Assembly (NCBI GenBank): GCA_026706815.1
Contig: JAPOYA010000001.1
Span: forward strand, 43,790 to 107,789
DNA length: 64,000 bases
Direction of reading: 5' to 3'
Origin: Acidimicrobiaceae bacterium
Lineage (GTDB): Bacteria > Actinomycetota > Acidimicrobiia > Acidimicrobiales > Aldehydirespiratoraceae
A program made the translations under genes and the position numbers. Numbering within the stretch: the stretch's first letter is position 1; each line of letters opens with the position of its first letter. Under the pieces are notes generated by a model, which ran no database searches, was not told the origin of the DNA, and was given only the letters and a program-made list of their open reading frames with translations. Shown here one piece after another: positions 45,155 to 53,479 of this stretch.

Positions 45155-46701
45155 GCCGAGAGCCTCGTCGCAGAAGGTCGGGAGGACGCGCCGGGCGCAT
45201 CGCCGAACGCGCGGCGCCTTTGCAAGCAGACGAGCGCCCGGTTCGGCCCGGACTCCCAGGGGGGAGATACCAGCCCCTGTCGTCTGCGGAGATGCAGCAG
45301 GTCTACGACACTGCCCTCGGTCTTCTGGAACGCGTGGGAATGGGCTCTCCGGTTCCCGAGTTCGTGCAGGTGGTCGTGGACGCGGGCGGGAGCCTCGACG
45401 ATTCGGGACGGCTCCTCTACCCCAGAGGACTGGTTGAGAACGCCATAGCAACGGCTGCCAAAGAGTGGACATGGCATGGCTTCGACGATGACAAATCGGT
45501 AGAGGTCGGAGGCGATCGGGTCCACTTCGGAACCGCCGGAGCGGCGGTGCTGATGTACGACTACGAGACCAACACATTCCGCCACAGCACCGCACAAGAC
45601 GTCTACGACTGTGCCCGCCTGGTCGACCATCTCGACAACATTCATTTCTTCGTTCGCACCGTTGTGGCACGGGACCAGGAAGACTCGCGCGAACTGGATC
45701 TGAACACTGCCTACGCTGCCACGGTCGGCACGGGCAAACCTGTCGGCACATCGTGGTTCGAGCGGGAGCATGTCTATGAGACCGTCGAGATGTACGACAT
45801 CCTGGCGGGCGGGGAAGGGTCGTTCCGCAAACGGCCGTTCGTGGCAGCCAACAACACTTTCGTGGTGCCGCCTCTGCGCTTCGCCGAGGAGTCCACCAAC
45901 TGCATGGTCGCGCAGGTGGAGACGGGAATGCCGATCAACCTGTTGTCCGCAGGCCAGGCCGGGGCGACTTCGCCTGCGGCTCTGGCGGGTTCGCTGGCCC
46001 AGGCGCTCGCCGAGTGCCTGTCGGCTCTCACCGCGGTCAACTTGATGAGCCCTGGCCACCCCTGCGTGATGGGGATGTGGCCCTTCGTCTCCGACCTCCG
46101 CACGGGGGCGATGAGCGGGGGAAGCGGCGAGGAGGGAGTGCTCAACGCGGCCGCCGCGCAGGTCGTGAACTGGATGGGACTCCCGTCGGGTGTGGCCGCG
46201 GGAATGACCGATTCGAAAGTCCCAGACAACCAGGCTGGTTACGAGAAGGGGATCAATGTCACACTCGCGGGCCAGGCGGGCGCCAACCTCGTATATGAGA
46301 GCGCGGGGATGCTCGGGAGTCTGCTGAGCTGCTCACTGGAGGCCCTGGTGATCGACAACGACATGTTGGGCTCGATCAACCGCACCGTTCGCGGAATAGA
46401 GGTCAACGAGGAAACGCTGTCGGCGGACCTGATCGAAGAAGTAGTGAGCGGTCCGGGACACTTCCTCGGCTCGCCGCAGACCCTCGAGTTGATGCAGAAG
46501 GAGTACATCTATCCACTTATTGGGGATCGGGACACGCCCGATGACTGGCTCGACGCCGGCGGCAAGGACGCTCTGCGAGTCGCACATGCATACGCCCAAG
46601 AGGTCTTGGCCTCTTATTTTCCCACCCACGTCGACCCTGTTGCCGACGCCGCGGCCCGCGAGCGGTACGGCATCGTGGTCGATCGCAGTGGCGCTGGTTG
46701 A
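45151..46701 (+). CDS. MttB-family methyltransferase, non-pyrrolysine
   Basis: 516 residues of the trimethylamine methyltransferase superfamily (TIM barrel). YQPLSSAEMQQVYDTALGLLERVGM, VHFGTAGAAVLMYDYETN, NTFVVPPLRFAEE, GMPINLLSAGQAGATSPAALAGSLAQALAECLSALTAVN and GSGEEGVLNAAAAQVVNWMGLPSG are typical. The frame has no in-frame amber codon, so it belongs to the non-pyrrolysine branch, some members of which demethylate glycine betaine or carnitine-like quaternary amines. No corrinoid protein gene is adjacent. Following two folate-linked dehydrogenases, it probably performs the first demethylation of a methylated amine. Confidence 0.88.
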   Translation: MSREPRRRRSGGRAGRIAERAAPLQADERPVRPGLPGGRYQPLSSAEMQQVYDTALGLLERVGMGSPVPEFVQVVVDAGGSLDDSGRLLYPRGLVENAIATAAKEWTWHGFDDDKSVEVGGDRVHFGTAGAAVLMYDYETNTFRHSTAQDVYDCARLVDHLDNIHFFVRTVVARDQEDSRELDLNTAYAATVGTGKPVGTSWFEREHVYETVEMYDILAGGEGSFRKRPFVAANNTFVVPPLRFAEESTNCMVAQVETGMPINLLSAGQAGATSPAALAGSLAQALAECLSALTAVNLMSPGHPCVMGMWPFVSDLRTGAMSGGSGEEGVLNAAAAQVVNWMGLPSGVAAGMTDSKVPDNQAGYEKGINVTLAGQAGANLVYESAGMLGSLLSCSLEALVIDNDMLGSINRTVRGIEVNEETLSADLIEEVVSGPGHFLGSPQTLELMQKEYIYPLIGDRDTPDDWLDAGGKDALRVAHAYAQEVLASYFPTHVDPVADAAARERYGIVVDRSGAG

Positions 46702-46745
46702 CCCGGATCCTTACCCAGAGGCAAGCGAGTTGGGACGGAGTTGGA

Positions 46746-49700
46746 TCAAAAAATCCCTCGACGGACCGTCTCGGCCTCTCGGTCGTTGATTCCGGCTTCG
46801 CGCTCGTAGCTTTCGGCTAGCCCCCTGAGGATCTCCGCTGTGCGGGGCCACTTTTGGAAGCGGCGGGCTTGCGCTCTGTAGTTCCCGGCGAGTTGGCGCT
46901 CTTGCTCACCTCCGTCGGTTGCTGAACGGGATGTGACGCCTCGCTGATTGAGGATGCCACATTCGAGACCTTGATCGACTTGGGCGGTTTGCAGTCGTTC
47001 CAGCAGGTTGCGAACGGCTTCACCGGGCCAGTCTCCGTTTGAATCCGGCGGAGAGAACGCGAGTGCTGTTCCGATCATCTGGTCACCGATATCCGCACGG
47101 TCGATAGCTGCCAGTTTCTCGCGAGTTTCGTCGACCCACTCGTCGAGTGAGCCCGCATCAAGGTCGCCGTTGTCATTGAGCGCTGGAGCGAAATGCACAG
47201 GAGGCCAGTGATTCAAGACCTCCCAAGCGTTGTGGGCGGCGTGTTGCTGGGCCTCGGTCAGCGTTGTCTGCTCGGCGGGCGCGCGGTTTGCCGGCTTGAA
47301 AGCGGTCTCGACCAACTGAACGAACAGCGCTGGGTCACGTGCCATCTCCCGGTACAGATTCGGCGCGTCGAAACGCATGCCTCTCTGCAACAGCGGAAGG
47401 TATTGCCATTCCAGTATGGCGACGCGTCCAGTGCCGAGGTGATCGCGGTGATCGTTGAGCAATTCGATCAATGTCTTGAGGCCCCTTTGGGTCGTTGCTG
47501 ATTCACCCTTGTCCTTGCCCGGATGATTGACCCACTGCTCCAAGGCTGCGGCAACCTCTTCGGCGATCTCGGACTCACTTGAATGACTGTCAGAGCGGCG
47601 TGCCAATAGATTCACGGCCAAATCGACGCGCTCTGCCTCGCGCAACTGGCGGCTGATCTTTAGCAGGTCGCTCAACTCGTCGATACCCCCGATGTCGTAG
47701 AAGCTGATACGGCTCCAATACTCGGCGGCGATGTCGGATCGGTGAGCATCCACCCGTGACCATGCGCGTGCCGCCGGGGGAGCCGCGCGGAGGATGTCTG
47801 CGGCGACTTGCGACGAAACGCCGCGGTCCTTGATGATCCGCTCGAAGCCCTCCCACCCCAGGGTGGCGAATCGCCGGCTGAAGTAGCCCAAGCTGAACGA
47901 CGTGATCTCTGCGGTGACCTCCTCCATGATTTGGAGGACGTCGTGGTCCAGTGTTGGATCGCAGCTCGCCAGGGCGAAACCTGCTGAGCGCGGGGAGTCG
48001 ACGGTTACGGCGAACTCGAGCACCGCCTGCATACCTCCGTCGGCCAGGATCGTCTCGACGGCTCCCGTCTGCCTCGATTGCAACGCCTCTTGAAACTCCT
48101 CGTGGCCGTCCACGGCGCGCACAGCGTCAACGGACCTTAGATCCGCTGAGAACAGGTAGCCGAACGCAGCGTCGTGTGCGGACGGACGCAGTCTTTGGAT
48201 CAACTGGTCGAGCACCTGTAGATCGCTTTCTGGGAGGGTCCACGAGGAATCGCTGAACTCGCGATGACGACTCGTGAAGTTCCGCAATTCAGGCCAGACC
48301 GCGGACTTGAATTGTTCCGGCACCGCTCTGTCAGACAATTCCTCCAGTTGCGAGACTGATCTGCGGCGGATCGAGTTGGGCATGTCGTTCATGCGTTTTA
48401 TCAACTGGACCCATCGGCCGGGATCATCGTCGACATCCTCCAGGATCATCTCCTCGACCGCGGACACCATGGCGGCTCGCTCTTGGGGAGTGACGACGGG
48501 TTGGACTGCCCTCCAATCTCGATATTGCGGCAATGCCCCGGGTGTCTGGACGCTGTGGTGTTGTGGGAGCATTGAGAGCATCAGCGTCCAGGCGACGTCT
48601 GGGTGGAACCGCCGCAGCATTTCAAGTGCTGCTAGCCGGTCCTCCGCATCGGCGGATGTGTACGGCATCCAGGTGCACATGATCGAAGCGAGCGCTGTAG
48701 CGGGCCTAGTTGTGTACATGCCGCCGGGGTCGAGTTCGTCGAGCCTTGCGAGCACATCGGCAACGGCTAACAGATGTTCGGGCGACCACGCGATGACTTC
48801 TAGAGCATTCAGGATTCGAAGATGAGGCGACGACGAACCGAAACCGAGACGGGCAGTGTTGTCGGTGAACATGACCTGCGTGAAGGCGTGCTGTTCCGCG
48901 ACGCAGGTCCGCAAGCTCTCGAGCACTGCCCCAGGCGCAGCCTCGGCGAGCAGCGGCAACGTGTCGGTGATGGCAATCCAGGTACTCGGGGTAGCGTCTT
49001 CCATCGCAGATCTGAGCACTCGACGGGTTGTGCCCTCAGCGAAGGTCGACGTTGGCGTCGGTTCGCCGCGCGGTGTGGGAGGGTTGCTTCCTGCAAGTGC
49101 GAGTGTGGTTGCTATCCCTTGTTTGAGCCTGGATGAGTACTTGGCCTTCGTGCCCTCAATCTGGTCTCGGAGTGTTTCCTCGCCGCTCAACTCCCGCAGT
49201 GGGTCAGGAGCCGTAAGTACATCGAGTGCGATTGCTGAGAAACTGTCCAGATCACTGGGAGAGAGTTGGTTGTGCAGCAGCATCCAGGTGTCTTCGGGCG
49301 ATACGGCGTGCCACAGTTCGCCGGTCGAAGTCATCGGTGAGTCAGCAGCGTCGAGTTGCCGCAGCGCCTCTGCCACTTCCTCGAAAGAGTGGTTGATGAA
49401 CTTTTTGACGATCTCACGGTCACCCTCATGAGCCTCATTCCAACCGCCGAGAAGCAGGCTCCGCCGTATTGTCTGGTCGGCCCGCCCGGTTGCCCAGCTT
49501 GGCATGTGCAAGGCTGGGTCGACACTGAGATTCCGCCGGAGCGCCATCAAGCTGATTCGTGCCAGTCCGGCCAGACGGTACGCCTCATGGAGTTCCTCGC
49601 CGGTTTCCTCGAACTGCGTGCGAACCAGTTCAGAGTCAACCGGCTCGAGGACGATTGTGGCCTGGGTGCTCCCCGGGACCGGCACGATCATTCGATGAGG

Positions 49701-51152
49701 ACTCCGGGCTGGTAGGTGTTGCGCATAGTCCGCTGACGGCACCACCATCGTCAACACGGGGACGTTTGTTTGCTGGCTCGGTTGAGTCGACAGGGATTCC
49801 TGGGCAAACAACCGTTCGGCGGTGTCATGACAATCCACATAGAGCACATGTGCAGCGTCGACTCGCTCAGCGTCACCGACCCCGAGCGCCGCGGCGACGA
49901 ATGCGATGATCTCGTCGCGGTGGACTTGACCGCCGATCGTGATCGCGCCGGGCTGCTGCTCGCAGCGCCCGCGTAGATCGGCGGAGTCCTGCTCGCGTCC
50001 TGCGAGCACGATGCCCTCGTCGAGGGGAGCAGTTGTTGCTGTCAGCCACTTCTCCCACCACTTGGCCAGCAGTTGGATGCCGACGGTGGGCTTATTGATC
50101 TGCTCGCGCATCCAGACAGTCGTGGCGACGGCGCAGGCGAGCCAGTCTTCGAGGCTGTCGACGTTCAAGGCACTGACCCTGCTGAAGTCGCCCTTGCTGG
50201 AGTACTCGGACTCAAATTCCCGTGCTTGGGTCCAAGGGGCGCACGCTGCCGAGACGTATGCAATCTCGTCACGTTCGGCAGGCAACTGATTCTTAACGCG
50301 CTTCTCGTAGTCGTCGACGACCTTGGCCTGGGTGCCGCTCTGTTGTGTCGTCAACTCCCACATAGACGTCCCGGCGGGAACGAAGCGGTTTCCTCGAGCG
50401 CATCTGACAACCCCGTCCCAACCGGGTGACGAAACACCGGTGCCAGCAGGCATATCGATCCATTCCGCCGATGGCTCAGTTTCGGCGATCAGGCTGCGCA
50501 CCAGTCTCGGAAATTCCGCGGCAGCGCGACTGGAGGAAGCCCAACTAAGCAGGTCGTCTCGGGTGACCCGCAGCGATTCAGGCACCGTGGGCAAGAGATG
50601 GATGGGAGGTTTCATGGTTTGCGCCAACTCGCAGGCGAGCCTGCGGTCATCCTCAGAGCAGAGAGCCACAAGGCCGGTTCCCCGCAATCCCTCAGCGATT
50701 CGCCCGAGGTCGCGGACATGATCCGCATCGAGGGGACATCGAATCGCGAACTCCTGCAGAGTTTCCCCGGCGTCTACCGCCGCTCGCAGATCTGCAATCT
50801 TTGGGTTAGCTCTCGCAAAGGCCTCGCGGAGTTCATCGGTCGCCACTGCTGCTAGTTCTCCATCCACGGTCGCGTCGCCACGCAACTGCGCCTCTTCGAC
50901 TATCTGGCGGAGCCAACCCCGCCGCGCAATATCGTCCTCCACATAGCCGAACGCACTAAGCCGCCTGCCTGCTCCAGCCAAGATCCGCGCTCTCGCTTTG
51001 CTGTCGTTTGGTCCGGGCAGTCTGCGCAGCCCCTCAATCCATGCCTGTTCAAGTTCGAGGAAATCGGTCGCTCCGGCGATGCGTTCAAGCGCGGAGTCGA
51101 CTATCTCCTGTGTCGTCTCGGCGGGCGGTTTCGACGCGGCGGTTGCGGTCAT
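46746..51152 (-). CDS. Very large protein of unknown function, candidate defence component
   Basis: 1468 residues; not a family I can name. No signal peptide or membrane segment. Residues 1-220 are helical and charged. Residues 230-335 hold a compact conserved-looking block: EWIDMPAGTGVSSPGWDG, RFVPAGTSMWELTTQQSG, TQAKVVDDYEKR, the shape of a possible PD-(D/E)XK-like nuclease core (Asp246, Glu266, Lys277), though Glu-Lys spacing is not classical. Residues 350-560 resemble an ATPase-like region (IVLAGREQDSADLRGR, GAITIGGQVHRDEIIAFVAAALG) but lack a proper P-loop. The remaining ~900 residues look like alpha-helical repeats, ending GGEQERQLAGNYRAQARRFQKWPRTAEILRGLAESYE. It is coupled (ATGA) to the 148-aa gene upstream and lies 4 kb from the CRISPR operon. 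Confidence 0.75.
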   Translation of the reverse strand: MTATAASKPPAETTQEIVDSALERIAGATDFLELEQAWIEGLRRLPGPNDSKARARILAGAGRRLSAFGYVEDDIARRGWLRQIVEEAQLRGDATVDGELAAVATDELREAFARANPKIADLRAAVDAGETLQEFAIRCPLDADHVRDLGRIAEGLRGTGLVALCSEDDRRLACELAQTMKPPIHLLPTVPESLRVTRDDLLSWASSSRAAAEFPRLVRSLIAETEPSAEWIDMPAGTGVSSPGWDGVVRCARGNRFVPAGTSMWELTTQQSGTQAKVVDDYEKRVKNQLPAERDEIAYVSAACAPWTQAREFESEYSSKGDFSRVSALNVDSLEDWLACAVATTVWMREQINKPTVGIQLLAKWWEKWLTATTAPLDEGIVLAGREQDSADLRGRCEQQPGAITIGGQVHRDEIIAFVAAALGVGDAERVDAAHVLYVDCHDTAERLFAQESLSTQPSQQTNVPVLTMVVPSADYAQHLPARSPHRMIVPVPGSTQATIVLEPVDSELVRTQFEETGEELHEAYRLAGLARISLMALRRNLSVDPALHMPSWATGRADQTIRRSLLLGGWNEAHEGDREIVKKFINHSFEEVAEALRQLDAADSPMTSTGELWHAVSPEDTWMLLHNQLSPSDLDSFSAIALDVLTAPDPLRELSGEETLRDQIEGTKAKYSSRLKQGIATTLALAGSNPPTPRGEPTPTSTFAEGTTRRVLRSAMEDATPSTWIAITDTLPLLAEAAPGAVLESLRTCVAEQHAFTQVMFTDNTARLGFGSSSPHLRILNALEVIAWSPEHLLAVADVLARLDELDPGGMYTTRPATALASIMCTWMPYTSADAEDRLAALEMLRRFHPDVAWTLMLSMLPQHHSVQTPGALPQYRDWRAVQPVVTPQERAAMVSAVEEMILEDVDDDPGRWVQLIKRMNDMPNSIRRRSVSQLEELSDRAVPEQFKSAVWPELRNFTSRHREFSDSSWTLPESDLQVLDQLIQRLRPSAHDAAFGYLFSADLRSVDAVRAVDGHEEFQEALQSRQTGAVETILADGGMQAVLEFAVTVDSPRSAGFALASCDPTLDHDVLQIMEEVTAEITSFSLGYFSRRFATLGWEGFERIIKDRGVSSQVAADILRAAPPAARAWSRVDAHRSDIAAEYWSRISFYDIGGIDELSDLLKISRQLREAERVDLAVNLLARRSDSHSSESEIAEEVAAALEQWVNHPGKDKGESATTQRGLKTLIELLNDHRDHLGTGRVAILEWQYLPLLQRGMRFDAPNLYREMARDPALFVQLVETAFKPANRAPAEQTTLTEAQQHAAHNAWEVLNHWPPVHFAPALNDNGDLDAGSLDEWVDETREKLAAIDRADIGDQMIGTALAFSPPDSNGDWPGEAVRNLLERLQTAQVDQGLECGILNQRGVTSRSATDGGEQERQLAGNYRAQARRFQKWPRTAEILRGLAESYEREAGINDREAETVRRGIF

Positions 51153-51595
51153 GATGCTCCTAAATCGTACCCGCGTAGGGCTTGCAGGGGAATGTGGATT
51201 CCAGCCGATTCGAATGCTGTTCGAGCGATCTCGAGGCTTGCTTCGGCCGGACGGTAGTGGCCGCTGATGTTGTTGAGCGCCGACACGACAAATGATCCGT
51301 GCTCGGCTCTAATTTCGAGTTCTCCAGCGGCTTGCACGGGACCGCCGTCGGCGAGCACTGCATGAGTAATGTGCTCAACCCCAACTTGTCGTTTAGACAC
51401 CAGCAACCGCCCGCTTGCAACGACGTAGATGAGTCGCACGCCTTCGGCTGCGAGGGAGTCGAATTCTCTGCCGGGAATCTCAATGGGTCTGAGTCCGACT
51501 CGCCGAGCCGCCTCCATCTCTCCTTGAAGTTGCGAAGGCATCCGGTTGTAGTAGCTGGGAGGCAAGGTACAGCTTCTGTCCTCATAGCTTATCAA
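51149..51595 (-). CDS. Small protein with SGHYRP motif, partner of the 1468-aa gene
   Basis: 148 residues from TTG 51595, or 130 from ATG 51541. No named family. The C-terminal half has HITHAVLADGGPVQAAGELEI and SALNNISGHYRPAEASL, a pattern (His, small turn, AGE, then N-x-SGHY-x-P) I associate loosely with small domains at the ends of secreted polymorphic toxins, but cannot place firmly. Its TGA overlaps the ATG of the 1468-aa gene, so the two proteins are made together. The TTG has GGAAAG just upstream and an AT-rich promoter-like region before it. Confidence 0.65.
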   Translation of the reverse strand: MISYEDRSCTLPPSYYNRMPSQLQGEMEAARRVGLRPIEIPGREFDSLAAEGVRLIYVVASGRLLVSKRQVGVEHITHAVLADGGPVQAAGELEIRAEHGSFVVSALNNISGHYRPAEASLEIARTAFESAGIHIPLQALRGYDLGAS

Positions 51596-51866
51596 TTCTT
51601 TCCATTCTAGTTATACATGAAAATACATGAAAATGCGGATATATGTTCGTAGTCCGAGTACAGTGCGGTCGCTCCCGCAGGTGCGGACTTCACCGTCGGC
51701 CAGACTCGGGATGCGGACCGCCACGGGGCTGACGGTTCAGCGTGATAGCGGGCCGCGCCGGGGCGAGTCGGCGCTTATGTTCACGCTGGCGGCTTCGGTG
51801 GGGCATGATGGACAGCGACCTGAACGGAAAGCGACCCCAATAGGACTGAATAGGAAAGGTGACGCC
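51596..51866. other. Divergent intergenic region, AT-rich promoter segment
   Basis: 271 bp between the small SGHYRP gene (minus) and the ferredoxin gene (plus). The left 60 bp are strikingly AT-rich and include atacatgaaa twice in tandem. On the minus strand TATAACTAGAAT lies just before the TTG start, a plausible -10. The right part is GC-rich with no recognisable feature beyond the ferredoxin RBS aggaaaggtg. Confidence 0.5.
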
Positions 51867-52058
51867 ATGAAGATCGTGGTTGACTTCGACCTCTGTGAGA
51901 GCAACGCCATCTGCATGCAGATTGCTCCGGACATCTTTGAAGTACGCGACGACGACTTCCTGTACGTGCTCAACGAAGAGCCCGGTGAGGAAGATCGCGC
52001 TCGCGTCGACGAGTGCGTTCAGCGTTGCCCCAAGCAGGCCATCTCAGTACAGGGTTGA
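51867..52058 (+). CDS. Small [3Fe-4S]/[4Fe-4S]-type ferredoxin
   Basis: 63 residues. Single-cluster ferredoxin of the kind that serves cytochromes P450: VVDFDLCESNAICMQIAPDIFEV then VDECVQRCPKQAI. Cysteines lie at the first, third and fourth cluster positions with the second position in CESNAIC being Ser/Asn/Ala, as in 3Fe-4S forms. ATG 51867 follows aggaaaggtg. The reductase gene follows after 58 bp; no P450 is in the window. Confidence 0.9.
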   Translation: MKIVVDFDLCESNAICMQIAPDIFEVRDDDFLYVLNEEPGEEDRARVDECVQRCPKQAISVQG

Positions 52059-52116
52059 GTTTCTGGGTCAAGGGCAGGGTTGGCGGCACTGACGGCACGA
52101 CGACCGCGGAACCTCC

Positions 52117-53334
52117 ATGACGCGGCGCTCCATAACGATCGTCGGGGCTTCTCTGGCGGGCATCCGCGCGGCTGAGTCGCTTCGGCGCCAAGACTTCGAA
52201 GGGCCGATCACGCTGGTCGGCGACGAACTGCACGCTCCTTATGATCGCCCGCCATTGTCCAAGCAATTCCTTGCCGGCGACTGGGACACGGATCGTCTGA
52301 CGCTGACACAGCCCGACAAACTCGACGACCTCGACCTTGATCTTCGCTTGGGAGTTCGAGCCACGAGCTTCGATCTCGACTCTCGGCGTCTAGGGCTTGC
52401 GGACCTCGAAGACCAGAGCTGTGAGGAGCTCGTCGTCGACGGACTGCTCATCGCCACAGGCGCCCGCTGTCGCACACTGGACGGCGCCGAAGGACTCGAT
52501 GGGGTTTTCGTGTTGCGCAGCCTCGACGATTCGCTGGCGATCAGGGCTGCTTTCGATGCCGGTCCGGCTCGGGTGGTCGTCGTCGGCGCCGGGTTCATCG
52601 GAGCTGAGGTGGCCGCCACGGCGCGCACGCAAGGGCTCGACGTCACCATGGTCGAATCGCTGCCTCAACCTTTGAGCAGGGTGCTCAGCGACGAGATGGG
52701 AGGGGTCTGCGCTGAGCTGCACCGCGAACACGGCGTCGATCTCCGCACCGGTGTCGGTGTGGAGGCGATCGAAGGCGACGGACATGTTGAGCGGGTTCGG
52801 CTGAGCGACGGTTCGGTTGTCGAGGCCGATGTCGTTGTGGTCGGGATCGGCGTGATCCCCAATGCCGAGTGGCTCGAGGGTTCAGGGTTGACGATCGACA
52901 ACGGTGTGGTGTGCGACGCCACCTGTCTGGCCGCGCCCGGTGTGACGGCTGCCGGGGATGTCGCCCGCTGGCCCAATGAACGATTCGGCGAGATGATGCG
53001 CGTGGAGCATTGGGACAACGCTGTGTCCCAGGGCGCTCATGCGGCGAGGCGTTTGCTTGTCGACGATTCCGACGCGGAGCCTTTCGTGCCGGTGCCCTGG
53101 TTCTGGTCCGATCAGTACGACCGCAAGATCCAGATGGCGGGCCGCATCGGTCCCGGCGATGAGATGCTGGTTGCGACGGGTAGCCTCGCCGAGCGGCGCT
53201 TCGCCGCGATCTACGGCCGCGCCGGTCGCCTTGTCGGCGTGTTGGGCTTCAACCGCCCCCGCCATGTGATGCGCTACAGGATGATGATCGAGTCGGGCGT
53301 TTCTTTCGAGGACGCAATCGCCGCGGAGATCTGA
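52117..53334 (+). CDS. NAD(P)/FAD ferredoxin reductase
   Basis: 405 residues. FAD-binding TIVGASLAGIRAAESLRRQDFEGPITLVGDE, PYDRPPLSKQFLAG, LLIATGARCRTLDG, NAD-binding VVVVGAGFIGAEVAATARTQGLDVTMVE, TAAGDVARW and the reductase C-terminal domain (MRVEHWDNAVSQGAHAARRLL, PWFWSDQYDRKIQMAG). This is the rhodocoxin/putidaredoxin-reductase class that passes electrons from NAD(P)H to the adjacent ferredoxin. The terminal oxidase is not encoded here. Confidence 0.92.
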   Translation: MTRRSITIVGASLAGIRAAESLRRQDFEGPITLVGDELHAPYDRPPLSKQFLAGDWDTDRLTLTQPDKLDDLDLDLRLGVRATSFDLDSRRLGLADLEDQSCEELVVDGLLIATGARCRTLDGAEGLDGVFVLRSLDDSLAIRAAFDAGPARVVVVGAGFIGAEVAATARTQGLDVTMVESLPQPLSRVLSDEMGGVCAELHREHGVDLRTGVGVEAIEGDGHVERVRLSDGSVVEADVVVVGIGVIPNAEWLEGSGLTIDNGVVCDATCLAAPGVTAAGDVARWPNERFGEMMRVEHWDNAVSQGAHAARRLLVDDSDAEPFVPVPWFWSDQYDRKIQMAGRIGPGDEMLVATGSLAERRFAAIYGRAGRLVGVLGFNRPRHVMRYRMMIESGVSFEDAIAAEI

Positions 53335-53379
53335 GCGTTGGGGGGCTGTCGGCCTCGGGTAGAAGCACTGCTATATTCC

Positions 53380-53470
53380 AAAGCGCGCTGTGTTTCGTTT
53401 ACAGAACGCGCTGCGATTGATCTTCAGAACGCGCTACAGTTGATCTCCAGAACGCGCTATGCGCTTGGAG
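53380..53470. repeat. Four 23-bp direct repeats upstream of the DUF4143 ATPase
   Basis: Units start at 53380, 53403, 53426 and 53449: aaagcgcgctgtgtttcgtttac, then agaacgcgct followed by gcgattgatcttc, acagttgatctcc and atgcgcttggag. The core AGAACGCGCT is constant and the period is exactly 23 bp, close to two helical turns. The array ends 9 bp before the ATG and so covers the likely promoter/5' leader. Confidence 0.85.
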
Positions 53471-53479
53471 AGGTGAAGC

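Noticed and set aside
45094-46059. 321-aa minus-strand ORF opposite the mttB-like gene
   Set aside because: Shadow; no motif, and the plus-strand MttB family match is clear.
46702-46745. Possible terminator between the mttB-like and 1468-aa genes
   Set aside because: ggatcaaaaaatcc can pair only over four bases; too weak to call.
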